This document shows, in pieces, positions 34,642-43,036 of a stretch of 64,000 nt of DNA. This stretch comes from Marinobacterium lacunae. Lineage in GTDB: Bacteria; Pseudomonadota; Gammaproteobacteria; Pseudomonadales; Balneatricaceae. The stretch's first letter is position 1, and every line of letters starts with the position of its first letter. The translations under genes were made by a program, and so were the position numbers. Where the stretch lies: NCBI RefSeq assembly GCF_000705555.1, contig NZ_JMQN01000040.1, forward strand, positions 186,001 to 250,000, in the 5' to 3' direction. Below the pieces are notes generated by a model, which made no database searches, was not told the DNA's origin, and saw only the letters and a list, made by a program, of their open reading frames with translations.

Positions 34642-35637
34642 TCAGACACCGAAAGGCTGCACGATCTCCATTCCCGGAAAGTGAGCCTCCAGTGCTGCAG
34701 CTGAAGCTGATTCGAACAACATCTTCAGGTTCGGGCCTGCATCCATGGTGAAGTAAACCGCCAGCCCCTCTGCGCGCAGACGCCATACCTTTTGCATCGC
34801 CGCCACACTGCCAGGCTGCCAATAAAGCAACGGGGGCCAGGATGCAATCATGGTGGCATGCATCGACAGCGCATTCTGCTCGGCCACGCTTCCCAGCAGT
34901 GCGAAGTCACGTGTCTCTATCGCCTGCTGTAGACGGCTAAGATCGGACGCGGCCTGCAACGGCCAGCTCTGGTAGAGGTGTGCTGTTTCCTTGGTGCGTT
35001 GCATCCCGGCACGGGAGTCGACGCTTTTTTCACTCTCATCGACTTTGATAAGACCGATCGAGAGCCCGGGCCAGGTTTGCTCAAGTGCTACAGCATGGCT
35101 ATCCAGGCCATCTTCACGCACGCCCATCTGCCACTCGACAAAACCATCGAACAGCGACCGACACGCGCTACCGCTACCCAGGCGGGCAATGATCGACTGC
35201 TCGGTAGCTGTAAGACCAAGACCGAAAGCATCGACCAGCGCCTTGGTCAGCGCACCGAACCCGGATGCCGATGAAGCAAGCCCAGCCGCCGTCGGTATGT
35301 TGTTGTGAGTGTCCACCCGAAAAGCCAATTCGGGATGCCGTATTCTAAAGAGATCGATGAATCCGCTGACACGGCGAGCAAAGCGGCTGTCGGATACCTG
35401 CCTGACGCCGTTCAGCCAGACCTCGTCGCTGGCGGCCTCGATGGGCTCGACACGGGTGCGACTGCCAAGGGTGTCCAACGACACCGAGAGTGAGGCATTC
35501 ACAGGTAGATTCAGCTCCGAATCTCGCTTGCCCCAGTATTTGCACAAGGCGATGTTGCTCGGTGCAAAGTGCTCGGCACTGGCTTTCGGTATGGTCGCCT
35601 CCGGCATCCAGCCAGCCATTACATCTATACGGTTCAT
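34642..35637 (-). CDS. mvaD: Diphosphomevalonate decarboxylase
   Basis: This 331-residue GHMP enzyme converts diphosphomevalonate to isopentenyl diphosphate with ATP. Hallmarks are APSNIALCKYWGKRD near residue 25 and PTAAGLASSASGFGAL near 130. The open frame extends upstream, but ATG at 35637 has GAGAGG before it, lies eight bases after the upstream kinase's stop, and gives normal family length. It is the last mevalonate gene before polB. Its N-terminus carries about 20 residues before the conserved region; start codons at internal Met residues cannot be excluded. Confidence 0.93.
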   Translation of the reverse strand: MNRIDVMAGWMPEATIPKASAEHFAPSNIALCKYWGKRDSELNLPVNASLSVSLDTLGSRTRVEPIEAASDEVWLNGVRQVSDSRFARRVSGFIDLFRIRHPELAFRVDTHNNIPTAAGLASSASGFGALTKALVDAFGLGLTATEQSIIARLGSGSACRSLFDGFVEWQMGVREDGLDSHAVALEQTWPGLSIGLIKVDESEKSVDSRAGMQRTKETAHLYQSWPLQAASDLSRLQQAIETRDFALLGSVAEQNALSMHATMIASWPPLLYWQPGSVAAMQKVWRLRAEGLAVYFTMDAGPNLKMLFESASAAALEAHFPGMEIVQPFGV

Positions 35638-35644
35638 AGCCCTC

Positions 35645-36583
35645 TCAGCTCCTGCTCTCAGCCAACTGCTCGCTCTCCGTACCGCGCGCAGACAATCCGA
35701 TGGGAATCTCTTCAAAGCGTAGATCGCCGAACTTCGCACTGCCCAGTGCAACGACGCAATCACCCAATCCTGAGCCGGAAATCTTCGCGCCCAAAACACC
35801 TTCTGCCGAGCGAAGCCGATACACCAGCTCTGCCAAATTGCCATCGCAGACACCCAGGGCATCCATCAGACCTTGATAGACGTTCATCAGTTCGCCGAGC
35901 GCATTCCAGTCACTGTTATCCACAGCGGCCCTGGCATTGAGGCTGCATTGCTCCATAAGCCTGTCCAGCCCGTCATACAACTCCGGATATCGCTGACGCT
36001 TGGTCTCGACCAGCTCCAGCACATCCGGTGTTTTCATCTTGTAGCCTACATACCAGAGACTCAACGTAGGTAGGCCCTTGAGCGGAATCAGCTCTCTTGG
36101 CTCTACCCTGTAGGCGATCACGCCACCGTAGAGGCTGGCGGCCAGATCGGTGCCTGAGCCTCTCCCGTTTTGAACCTGGTGAATCACCTTCAGCGCCGAA
36201 TCGAACAGTTGCTCTGTACTGAAACCCGTCCCGGCAAAACGATCCAATACAACGGTTAACGCCGCTATCACGGCAGCAGAAGAGCCAAGGCCGACACGGT
36301 GGGAAAATTCGGAGGTGATCTTCAGCTCGAAGCCGGATGCCAGGTGTGAGCGCCATTGTCGTAATGCCGCTATGACAAATTTAAGCTCGGACGACTCGGC
36401 TAATTCGCCAAGCGTTGACTCATAGACGCCCAGTGCACTGTCGACACACACACGATCATCGTCGCGCGGCCGGAGCTCCACATGGATATAACGGTCAACG
36501 GCGCAGGCAATTGCCAAGGCGCCACGTAAAACGGCATGCTCGCCCATCAGCATGATACTGCCGGGCGCACTAGCCCTGATCAT
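35645..36583 (-). CDS. GHMP kinase, probable phosphomevalonate kinase
   Basis: This 312-residue kinase has the GHMP ATP loop VGLGSSAAVIAAL near residue 97, preceded by an N-terminal APGSIMLMGEHAVL. NGRGSGTDLAASLYGG resembles the corresponding loop of phosphomevalonate kinases. Because the neighbouring gene looks like a classical mevalonate kinase and a decarboxylase is present, this gene most likely phosphorylates mevalonate 5-phosphate; that is by elimination. GEHAVL is more mevalonate-kinase-like, so roles could be swapped. The reading frame allows a GTG at 36598; ATG at 36583 aligns best with the sister kinase, giving a 14-bp overlap with its stop. Confidence 0.85.
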   Translation of the reverse strand: MIRASAPGSIMLMGEHAVLRGALAIACAVDRYIHVELRPRDDDRVCVDSALGVYESTLGELAESSELKFVIAALRQWRSHLASGFELKITSEFSHRVGLGSSAAVIAALTVVLDRFAGTGFSTEQLFDSALKVIHQVQNGRGSGTDLAASLYGGVIAYRVEPRELIPLKGLPTLSLWYVGYKMKTPDVLELVETKRQRYPELYDGLDRLMEQCSLNARAAVDNSDWNALGELMNVYQGLMDALGVCDGNLAELVYRLRSAEGVLGAKISGSGLGDCVVALGSAKFGDLRFEEIPIGLSARGTESEQLAESRS

Positions 36584-37580
36584 CGAGCAATCGGACACCT
36601 GCTGGATCCTCCTTCAATTCGCCCCAATGCCAATCTCCAGGCATCTCCAGCGTAGATGGCGTACCCTCAGGCAGCCATACCAGCATCAACCCGCCACTCT
36701 CGCCAGAAACCGATCCGGCGCCGGCCACCTTGGCGGCTCCGCCGCGCCGTTCCACCTGCTCGGCGAACCGCACAAGGGTTGCAGGCACCACACCAATTCG
36801 AGTCAGCAGCCTGTGATTCTGCCGGATCATCTCAGCCAGAGGTGCACCGCTGCCAAGGCGAAGCTCGATCTCAGTGGTCACATCCGCAAACTCACTCCAG
36901 ATCACCGATCCTGAAAAGGCACGTCTGACCCGCTCCACACAGGTTCCCGTACTGGCCGCGGGCGTACCGGTAAATACCCAGAACCAGCCCTCACCGAGCC
37001 CCTGTTCAGCCAACGCCGGCCGGCTGATCTGCCCGTCACGCAGGCGAACCAGACCACCGCTGCACACAGTCGCCGCATCGATCAAACTGCCCCGTCCGTG
37101 CTGTAATCGCTCACAGTGGTGTACCTTCTGGATCAGCTGATCAAGGTCGTCGAAATGGCCAAAAAGTGTGAGCAAGGCTGCAATCAGCGCCGCCGATGAT
37201 CCCATGCCAGCACCGATAGGAATATCGGAGTCTATACGCACGCTGCCTCGGGGAATGCTGTCCAGCCCGGACACCATCCGCGCCATATCGACAGCATAAA
37301 AGGCCAGTTCTGCGGGTTTTTTAAGAATCTGCGTAATCGAGAGTTCGCCGCGCAGATAACGTTCGAAATGACTATCCAGGCGACGTCTAAGGGCCGCGAA
37401 TTTATCCAGCCCCAGTACATGGGTTCGCTCTTGCGCGTGCCAGCTTAATCTTGGCAGCCTGTCGGACTGGTAGTAGACACGCATATGCCGGTCCACAGCC
37501 AGCGCCAGCGCCGGCGCGCCGTAGACCACGGCATGTTCACCGCTGAGGATGACCTTGCCCGGTGCGCAGGCAACTCGCAT
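36570..37580 (-). CDS. mvaK1: Mevalonate kinase (GHMP family)
   Basis: This 336-residue enzyme phosphorylates mevalonate at the 5-hydroxyl with ATP. It has APGKVILSGEHAVVYG at the N-terminus, PIGAGMGSSAALIAAL near residue 121 and AGAGSVSGESGG near 287, the three GHMP motifs, with the first especially like eukaryotic and archaeal mevalonate kinases. GAGGG precedes the ATG six bases upstream, 13 bp after the mvaS stop. It overlaps the next kinase. Assignment over the sister gene rests on motif similarity. Confidence 0.86.
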   Translation of the reverse strand: MRVACAPGKVILSGEHAVVYGAPALALAVDRHMRVYYQSDRLPRLSWHAQERTHVLGLDKFAALRRRLDSHFERYLRGELSITQILKKPAELAFYAVDMARMVSGLDSIPRGSVRIDSDIPIGAGMGSSAALIAALLTLFGHFDDLDQLIQKVHHCERLQHGRGSLIDAATVCSGGLVRLRDGQISRPALAEQGLGEGWFWVFTGTPAASTGTCVERVRRAFSGSVIWSEFADVTTEIELRLGSGAPLAEMIRQNHRLLTRIGVVPATLVRFAEQVERRGGAAKVAGAGSVSGESGGLMLVWLPEGTPSTLEMPGDWHWGELKEDPAGVRLLDDQG

Positions 37581-37593
37581 CAGAAACCCTCAA

Positions 37594-38760
37594 TCAGCAG
37601 GGGATATACTCGCGCTTGTGATGGCTGATTGCAGCAAGGCGGAAGCGACCACGGGTAATATGCGGCAGCTCGTGTTCGCCACCATCTCGCGGATCGGGAT
37701 GACGATAAAGGTTCAGGTACTCGTCGTAGCTAAGCGCCTCACGCTCGGACAGCATCTTGCTGTGCCGGTCGGCGTGTAGATGTTGCTCATACCCCGCTTG
37801 CACGGTGCCGCTAAAAAACTCGGCGACACAACCCGAACCGTAACTGAAAAATCCGATACGCTGACCGGCAAGGTTCTCCCGGCAGGTCTCCAGCAGGGAG
37901 CAAAGACCGATATACATCGACGCGGTGTAGCTGTTGCCGATAATGCGGTTGTAGCTCAGCGTCGGCTCGATCTGCGCCTCAATCTGCTCAGGTGCCATGG
38001 CGGCTTTGTTCAGTTTGACCAGATGTTGATGCGCCTTCTGCGCCATGCGGCTAAATGGCAGGTGGTAGCAGAAATGCCGCAGATCCTCGAAAACCAGCGG
38101 GCTTGCTTCGCGGAAACTTTCCCACGCCTTCTTCAGCGACTTGAGATAGATTTTCGTTGAATACTTGCCGTCCACCAGAGCGGTAGAGCGATAGTTCGGG
38201 CGCCAGAAATCCATGACATCCTCGGTGTAATTGCCCACCTCCGGATCGATACTGACAAGGCGTGGGTTAGCACCGATAAGCATGGCCACGGCACCGCAGC
38301 CCTGGGTCGCTTCACCCGGAGTGTTAAGGTCGTAGCGAGCAATATCGGACGCGACAACCAGTACCTTTCGGCGCGGATCGCGGGCCACCAGCGCGCAGGC
38401 CATCTGCAACGCGGCCGTCGCGCTGTAACAGGCCTGTTTCAGTTCAACAACACGACAGTTAGCATTCAGGCCGAGCAGCCGATGCACATAAACGCCTGCC
38501 GCTTTTGACTGATCGATACCCGTTTCTGTGGCGAACAGGAGGGTACTGACAGCATCGGGCCCAACGCGCTCGATCAGTGGTGACGCCGCATTAGCGGCCA
38601 TAGTCACCACATCCTCATCAGGCGCGGCCATTCCCATTTTTTCCTGGCCGATTCCGACATAATACTTTTCAGGATCGGTATTCTGGACTTCCGCCAACGT
38701 CCTCAGATCAAAATAATAGCTGGACGTGTAGAAACTGATTTCGTCTATACCCACGGACAT
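37594..38760 (-). CDS. mvaS: Hydroxymethylglutaryl-CoA synthase
   Basis: This 388-residue enzyme condenses acetyl-CoA with acetoacetyl-CoA to HMG-CoA. Its key residues fall at exactly the positions known for Staphylococcus aureus MvaS: Glu79 (ATETGIDQSK), Cys111 (KQACYSATAAL) and His233 (FCYHLPFSR). This makes it one of the most secure calls in the window. It lies 15 bp after the type 2 isomerase stop within the mevalonate operon. The thiolase that supplies acetoacetyl-CoA is not encoded nearby. Confidence 0.96.
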   Translation of the reverse strand: MSVGIDEISFYTSSYYFDLRTLAEVQNTDPEKYYVGIGQEKMGMAAPDEDVVTMAANAASPLIERVGPDAVSTLLFATETGIDQSKAAGVYVHRLLGLNANCRVVELKQACYSATAALQMACALVARDPRRKVLVVASDIARYDLNTPGEATQGCGAVAMLIGANPRLVSIDPEVGNYTEDVMDFWRPNYRSTALVDGKYSTKIYLKSLKKAWESFREASPLVFEDLRHFCYHLPFSRMAQKAHQHLVKLNKAAMAPEQIEAQIEPTLSYNRIIGNSYTASMYIGLCSLLETCRENLAGQRIGFFSYGSGCVAEFFSGTVQAGYEQHLHADRHSKMLSEREALSYDEYLNLYRHPDPRDGGEHELPHITRGRFRLAAISHHKREYIPC

Positions 38761-38775
38761 CTTTGGCTTAGATCC

Positions 38776-39804
38776 TCAACGCTCTTCTACGATCAGCGCG
38801 CGGTTGTTACGCATGGTCGCAACATCCGGCATGCCAAGCAGAAACATCGCCGTTACAAATTCACGTCTGACCCGCTCGATCACTTCGACGACGGCATCGA
38901 CAGATTGACTGGCCGGGCGCAGGAAAGGCGCGGCCATACCGCACAGAGAGGCGCCGAGTATAACAGATTTGGCCATATCAATCCCATCTCTGAGCCCGCC
39001 GCTGGCGATCAACGTGGCACGATCCAACCAAGGCTGTGCGCACTTGAGTGCCACAGGCGTCGGCAGCCCCCAATCCTGGAACCGGATGCCTATATCGCTA
39101 CCATCATCGCGCCGATGATGCTCTATCCGGCTCCAGGAGGTGCCACCGCTGCCAGCGACATCGAAATACCGTATACCCTGTGCATAACCGGCTGCAATAT
39201 CCTCAGGCGAAAGCCCACACCCCACCTCTTTGAGCAGCACCGGCACTTTCAGCCCACGCTGAATTGCCCCGATCTTTTCAACCACGCCCCGGAAGTTAGT
39301 ATCGCCTTCTGGCTGCACCGCTTCCTGCAATGGATTCAGGTGCAGATAGAGACCATCAGCACCCACACATTCGACGGCATCCCGGGCCTGCTCGATTGTA
39401 AACCCATAGTTGAGCTGCACAGCGCCGATATTGGCCAGCAGCACCGTATCGGGCGCAAGGCTACGCAGTTCAAAGCTAGAGCGGGCAGCGGGCTGCCCGA
39501 ACATGACCCGTTGGGAGCCGACCGCCAGCGCCACACCGCAGTGCTGCGCCGCTTCGGCCAGATTGGTATTGATCCGGCGAACCAGCTCATGATCCCCACC
39601 GGTCATGGAGGAGATCAGCAGCGGAAAACTAAGCCTGCGGCCGAGAAACTCGATCGCCGAATCGATTTCAGCCAGATCCAGTTCAGGCAACGCCCGATGC
39701 GTCAGGACGATGCGATCGAAGTAACGTCCATCACGGTCAGTGGAGGGGTCGTTCTCTATCGCCCTGATGTGCTCGATCTTGCGGTCATTGGTTTGATCCG
39801 ACAT
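38776..39804 (-). CDS. fni: Type 2 isopentenyl-diphosphate delta-isomerase
   Basis: This 342-residue FMN and NAD(P)H-dependent isomerase interconverts IPP and DMAPP. Characteristic segments are MTGGDHELVRRIN, GVALAVGSQRVMF near residue 90, LLKEVGCGLS and DVAGSGGTSWSRIE. The ATG (39802-39804) overlaps the mvaA stop by one base (TGATG); a TTG one codon earlier is possible. Type 2 isomerases accompany mevalonate genes in many bacteria and archaea, in contrast to the type 1 enzyme common in gammaproteobacteria. Confidence 0.95.
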   Translation of the reverse strand: MSDQTNDRKIEHIRAIENDPSTDRDGRYFDRIVLTHRALPELDLAEIDSAIEFLGRRLSFPLLISSMTGGDHELVRRINTNLAEAAQHCGVALAVGSQRVMFGQPAARSSFELRSLAPDTVLLANIGAVQLNYGFTIEQARDAVECVGADGLYLHLNPLQEAVQPEGDTNFRGVVEKIGAIQRGLKVPVLLKEVGCGLSPEDIAAGYAQGIRYFDVAGSGGTSWSRIEHHRRDDGSDIGIRFQDWGLPTPVALKCAQPWLDRATLIASGGLRDGIDMAKSVILGASLCGMAAPFLRPASQSVDAVVEVIERVRREFVTAMFLLGMPDVATMRNNRALIVEER

Positions 39805-40841
39805 CAACGCTCCAGCTGGATATGTGCTTCCATCAGCTCACCGGGGTTGGTCTGGGCAGCAAGTAGCGACAGCTCTCCGCAAAGCACCGTTGCAGCACAA
39901 ATGACGGCCAAACGGCGGGCATTGGCACCTGGCTCACGCTCTTCGCGACACCCCAACTGTGCGAGATTCGCCTCGACGAAATCGATTCCCTTTCCATTAC
40001 CCACACTGCCAACAATAAGGTTGGGCAGAGTGCAGGAGAAATACAGATCGCCGTTGCGTACTTCTGCGTGGACCACACCCTGCGAGCCTTCAATAATGTT
40101 GGCGGCATCCTGCCCTGTGGCCAGGTAAAACGCCAACAGCATGTTGGCATAATGGGCGTTGGCGCTGCGTAACCCTCCGGCCATCAACGTACCGATAAGG
40201 TTCTTCTTGATATTGAGATCGACCACCTTCTCCGGCGTCGTTTTGAGCCGGCGCTCACAAATATCGCGCGGAATCAGGATTTCGCTGACCACATACTTGC
40301 CGCGACCCAAAATGCCGTTTACGGCTGTCGCCTTTTTGTCCGAGCAGTAGTTGGCCGATATCGAGCTGTAGCGAAGATCGGGATACTCACCCAGCAGCCA
40401 GGGGATCAGCTTGTCGGCAGCGTTGGTCACCATGTTGTGCCCGGACGCATCACCTGTTGTAAATTCAAGCCGCAGGTAGATCAGGTTACCCACGATCTGA
40501 CTGTGCATGTCGATCAGTTGCGCGAAGCGGCTGGACTGAGTCACCACCGCATTCAGATCTTCCCGACGGGACTTGATCGACTGCAAGGCCTGATGAGCCG
40601 CCAGTGCATCATCCGCCTCGAGCAGGATCGAGCGAGTCATTCGTTCGTCGATAAGTGTCGTCTTGATTCCGCCTTCACAGAGTGTGGAAACTCGTGCACC
40701 TCGCCCGACGGAGTGCCACAAAGGTGTCTCATACGTCGCCAACGGCACGCTGAGTTTCTCATCCACTATGTGGCCACTGATCTGGATCGGCCCAACCCAG
40801 CGCATTGGGATAGGGGCCTGAAGTATCTTGTGCGCTTTCAT
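39804..40841 (-). CDS. mvaA: Hydroxymethylglutaryl-CoA reductase
   Basis: This 345-residue enzyme reduces HMG-CoA to mevalonate, the committed step. The catalytic Glu38 (LATYETPL), Lys169-170 in SDKKATAVNG, Asp245 in ATGQDAANI and the C-terminal His340 in LMEAHIQLER are all in place. DASGHNM near residue 131 replaces the usual DAMGMN dinucleotide motif. DKK and the overall layout resemble the class I-like bacterial/archaeal enzymes without a membrane anchor. AGAGAG precedes the ATG. It is the first gene of the mevalonate operon, and a 160-bp promoter region lies upstream. Confidence 0.93.
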   Translation of the reverse strand: MKAHKILQAPIPMRWVGPIQISGHIVDEKLSVPLATYETPLWHSVGRGARVSTLCEGGIKTTLIDERMTRSILLEADDALAAHQALQSIKSRREDLNAVVTQSSRFAQLIDMHSQIVGNLIYLRLEFTTGDASGHNMVTNAADKLIPWLLGEYPDLRYSSISANYCSDKKATAVNGILGRGKYVVSEILIPRDICERRLKTTPEKVVDLNIKKNLIGTLMAGGLRSANAHYANMLLAFYLATGQDAANIIEGSQGVVHAEVRNGDLYFSCTLPNLIVGSVGNGKGIDFVEANLAQLGCREEREPGANARRLAVICAATVLCGELSLLAAQTNPGELMEAHIQLER

Positions 40842-40913
40842 CAGCTCTCTTTATCCCGCTGCTGTCGCGACAGGCAATGGCGGGACAGCGTACATCCTGT
40901 AATTAAAACAAAA

Positions 40914-40940
40914 AGAGGGTTGCAAACCCTGCAACCCTCT
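40914..40940 (-). terminator. Intrinsic terminator after tolC
   Basis: AGAGGGTTGCA and TGCAACCCTCT form a perfect 11-bp stem with a 5-nt loop; on the minus strand a T-rich tract (TTTTTGTTTT) follows. It lies about 60 bp after the tolC stop and insulates the mevalonate operon. Confidence 0.88.
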
Positions 40941-41001
40941 CAGGCAAAAACCTCAGGTGGGCGCGATTTTAGCCACCCACCCCGGTAGATGCAATCTTGG
41001 C

Positions 41002-42381
41002 TCAGCTAGCGCTTTCGCTGCTTTCCTCGGCCGTTTTCATCTCATCCATCGCAGGCTCAGCCTGCACCTCGGCCGTCATGGTTGCGGATTCTTCCAGCGG
41101 AACGTCGATGTTCATCGCGCTCAGAAGACCGCCCATGCCGTTGAGAATACGAAGCTTGGCAATCTGCTGATCGAGCTGAGCTTCGGCCAGCTGGTTCTTG
41201 GCGGAGAAGACCTCGTTCTCGGTATCGAGCAGATCTAGCAGGGAGCGCTGTCCGATATCAAACTGCTTCTGATAGGAGTTGCGAGTCTGCTCACTTGAAC
41301 TTACATGCTGTTGCAGATGCTCGATCTGGCGTCCGAGAATCTCGTAAGCGTTCCAGGATAGTTCCAGGCTCTGCTTGATCTGGCGCATGGAGTCACGCTG
41401 AACCTGCTGGGCCTCGCCGATCTGATACTCAGTCTGACGAATACGTGCCTTGTCAGCACCACCGTTGAACAGGTTATAGCGCAGTCGCAGCATGGCGGTC
41501 AGATCTTCATCATCACCTTCGATACCATCCAGGTTTTCGTCCCAGCGACGCTCGATCTCAAGATCCAGTCTCGGATACATACGACTCTTGGCTGCATCAC
41601 GCTGGGCATAGGTCGCCTCGACATCACTCTGAGCAACACCCACAACCGGATGGCTCTCATTAGCGATAGCCAATGCTTCTTCGAAGGTACCCGGCAGCTG
41701 CAGCGCATCATCCATCAGTGGTTCAAGATCGGCCGGCGGCTCTTGACCGACGACACGCTGGTAGTTGGCCTGAGCGTCGAGCAGATTATTTTCAGCAGCC
41801 AGTGTATTTACCTCTGCCAGAGCCAGTCGGCCTTCAGCCTGCTGAATGGAAGCCAGCGTGCCCAGGCCAGACTCGGAGCGACGCTTGATCTGATCGTAGA
41901 TCTTGACGTGATTGTAGAGAGTCTCTTTCGCCAGCTTGACCAGTTGATCACGGCGTAGAAGCTCCAGGTAAGCGCGAGAGGCCTGTAATGCATAGTTTTC
42001 CGCCGAGTCGGATGCTTCCGCAGCAGCCGACTCCATACGGGCGCGTTGACGCTTCACTTCGCTAGGCGTTGCAAAGCCGTCGAACAACATCTGATTAATG
42101 TTCAGGTGAGCCTCACGACGGTTCAGCTCGACATCCTGAACACCCTGGTCTTTGTCTGTCCACTCATATCCGTAACCCAGAGTGGCATCGACGGTCGGGT
42201 AGTAGCCCGCTTTTGCCTGGTCAACCTCTTTGACCACGGCCCGGTAGGCCTCGATTGCCCGCGCAACATCCGGATTCTCCGCCAGATTGTCCGCTACGAC
42301 TTCCTGTACTGTCGCGGAGTGCGCCGTGCCGGAGACAGCAACGAGCACAGCAGCCGCAAGCATAGACTGTTTAAACGCCAT
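41002..42381 (-). CDS. TolC-family outer-membrane channel of the type I secretion system
   Basis: This 459-residue protein has a signal peptide (about residues 1-22, ending TAHSA) and two long outer-membrane-efflux (OEP) domains with alternating helical and strand segments, as in TolC, AggA and LapE. The C-terminal 25 residues are acidic and may be cleaved or exposed. It would form the trimeric outer-membrane and periplasmic duct for the inner-membrane ATPase and HlyD-type adaptor encoded just upstream on the same strand, with a LuxR-type regulator in between (33-bp gap). Confidence 0.9.
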   Translation of the reverse strand: MAFKQSMLAAAVLVAVSGTAHSATVQEVVADNLAENPDVARAIEAYRAVVKEVDQAKAGYYPTVDATLGYGYEWTDKDQGVQDVELNRREAHLNINQMLFDGFATPSEVKRQRARMESAAAEASDSAENYALQASRAYLELLRRDQLVKLAKETLYNHVKIYDQIKRRSESGLGTLASIQQAEGRLALAEVNTLAAENNLLDAQANYQRVVGQEPPADLEPLMDDALQLPGTFEEALAIANESHPVVGVAQSDVEATYAQRDAAKSRMYPRLDLEIERRWDENLDGIEGDDEDLTAMLRLRYNLFNGGADKARIRQTEYQIGEAQQVQRDSMRQIKQSLELSWNAYEILGRQIEHLQQHVSSSEQTRNSYQKQFDIGQRSLLDLLDTENEVFSAKNQLAEAQLDQQIAKLRILNGMGGLLSAMNIDVPLEESATMTAEVQAEPAMDEMKTAEESSESAS

Positions 42382-42414
42382 TTTTCTTCCCCTATCCTTA
42401 AAAGGTGTCCCTGA

Positions 42415-43035
42415 TCAGACAGCGTTACGCTCAGTTCGCTGAGCTAAAAGAATAAGCTCTACACGATCACGCGCGCCAGTCTTGTTCAGAATAGCACTCA
42501 TGTGAGCCTTTACCGTACGTTCAGTAATATCCAAACGTCGTGCCACTACTTTGTTGCTTGCACCGGACATTACTTCGACGAGTACTTCATTTTCCCGATC
42601 GCTCAAGCCATATCGTTCAGCCAGGCTTTGCACCGGCGGCTCCACCTGCTCAAGGAGCTGGCGCAACACCGATTGAAGTACATCTTGCCCTGCCCATATG
42701 TCGCCGCGTTTTACCGCCTTGATCATCTCATTGAGCAGGCTATAAGTGACGAAGGTATTACCATAGGCCTTGGCCCCTCGCCGAATCAGTTCACGACCCT
42801 CATCTGTATCAGGATGATCGGTCAGCACAACTAAACTCAAACCACAGCCATGAGCATGCGCCAACAACAACTCTTTTTCAGCTCCGCTGATGCTCTGCCA
42901 ATGAGCCAGGCATAAACCGTTTTGGGGCAAAGCCACACTCGACAGCGGCTGCTCTAGCCTATTCAAGTTAAGATCCAGTGCTTCCGTCCAGCGCTGAGCG
43001 ATGTCGTCCCTCATTGCGATACAGAAATAGTCCAT
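42415..43035 (-). CDS. NarL/LuxR-type regulator with degenerate receiver
   Basis: This 206-residue protein has a receiver-like N-terminal half (about residues 1-120) and a C-terminal LuxR helix-turn-helix (YGLSDRENEVLVEVMSG, VVARRLDITERTVKAHMSAIL). The receiver appears non-phosphorylatable: where the strand-3 aspartate is expected the sequence is LCLAHWQSIS, although VVLTDHPD and GAKAYGN keep parts of the fold. It begins one base after the stop of the HlyD-type adaptor and is embedded in the secretion operon, so it probably controls that operon by something other than a partner kinase. Activity is inferred. Confidence 0.85.
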   Translation of the reverse strand: MDYFCIAMRDDIAQRWTEALDLNLNRLEQPLSSVALPQNGLCLAHWQSISGAEKELLLAHAHGCGLSLVVLTDHPDTDEGRELIRRGAKAYGNTFVTYSLLNEMIKAVKRGDIWAGQDVLQSVLRQLLEQVEPPVQSLAERYGLSDRENEVLVEVMSGASNKVVARRLDITERTVKAHMSAILNKTGARDRVELILLAQRTERNAV

Positions 43036-43036
43036 T

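Noticed and set aside
38905-40128. Long plus-strand frame (407 codons) opposite fni and mvaA
   Set aside because: It is antisense to two clear enzyme genes.
40862-40873. CTGTCGCGACAG palindrome upstream of mvaA as a LexA box for the polB-containing operon
   Set aside because: LexA boxes need CTGT-N8-ACAG; here the spacing is N4, and a nearby ACAG-N8-CTGT is in the reverse sense.
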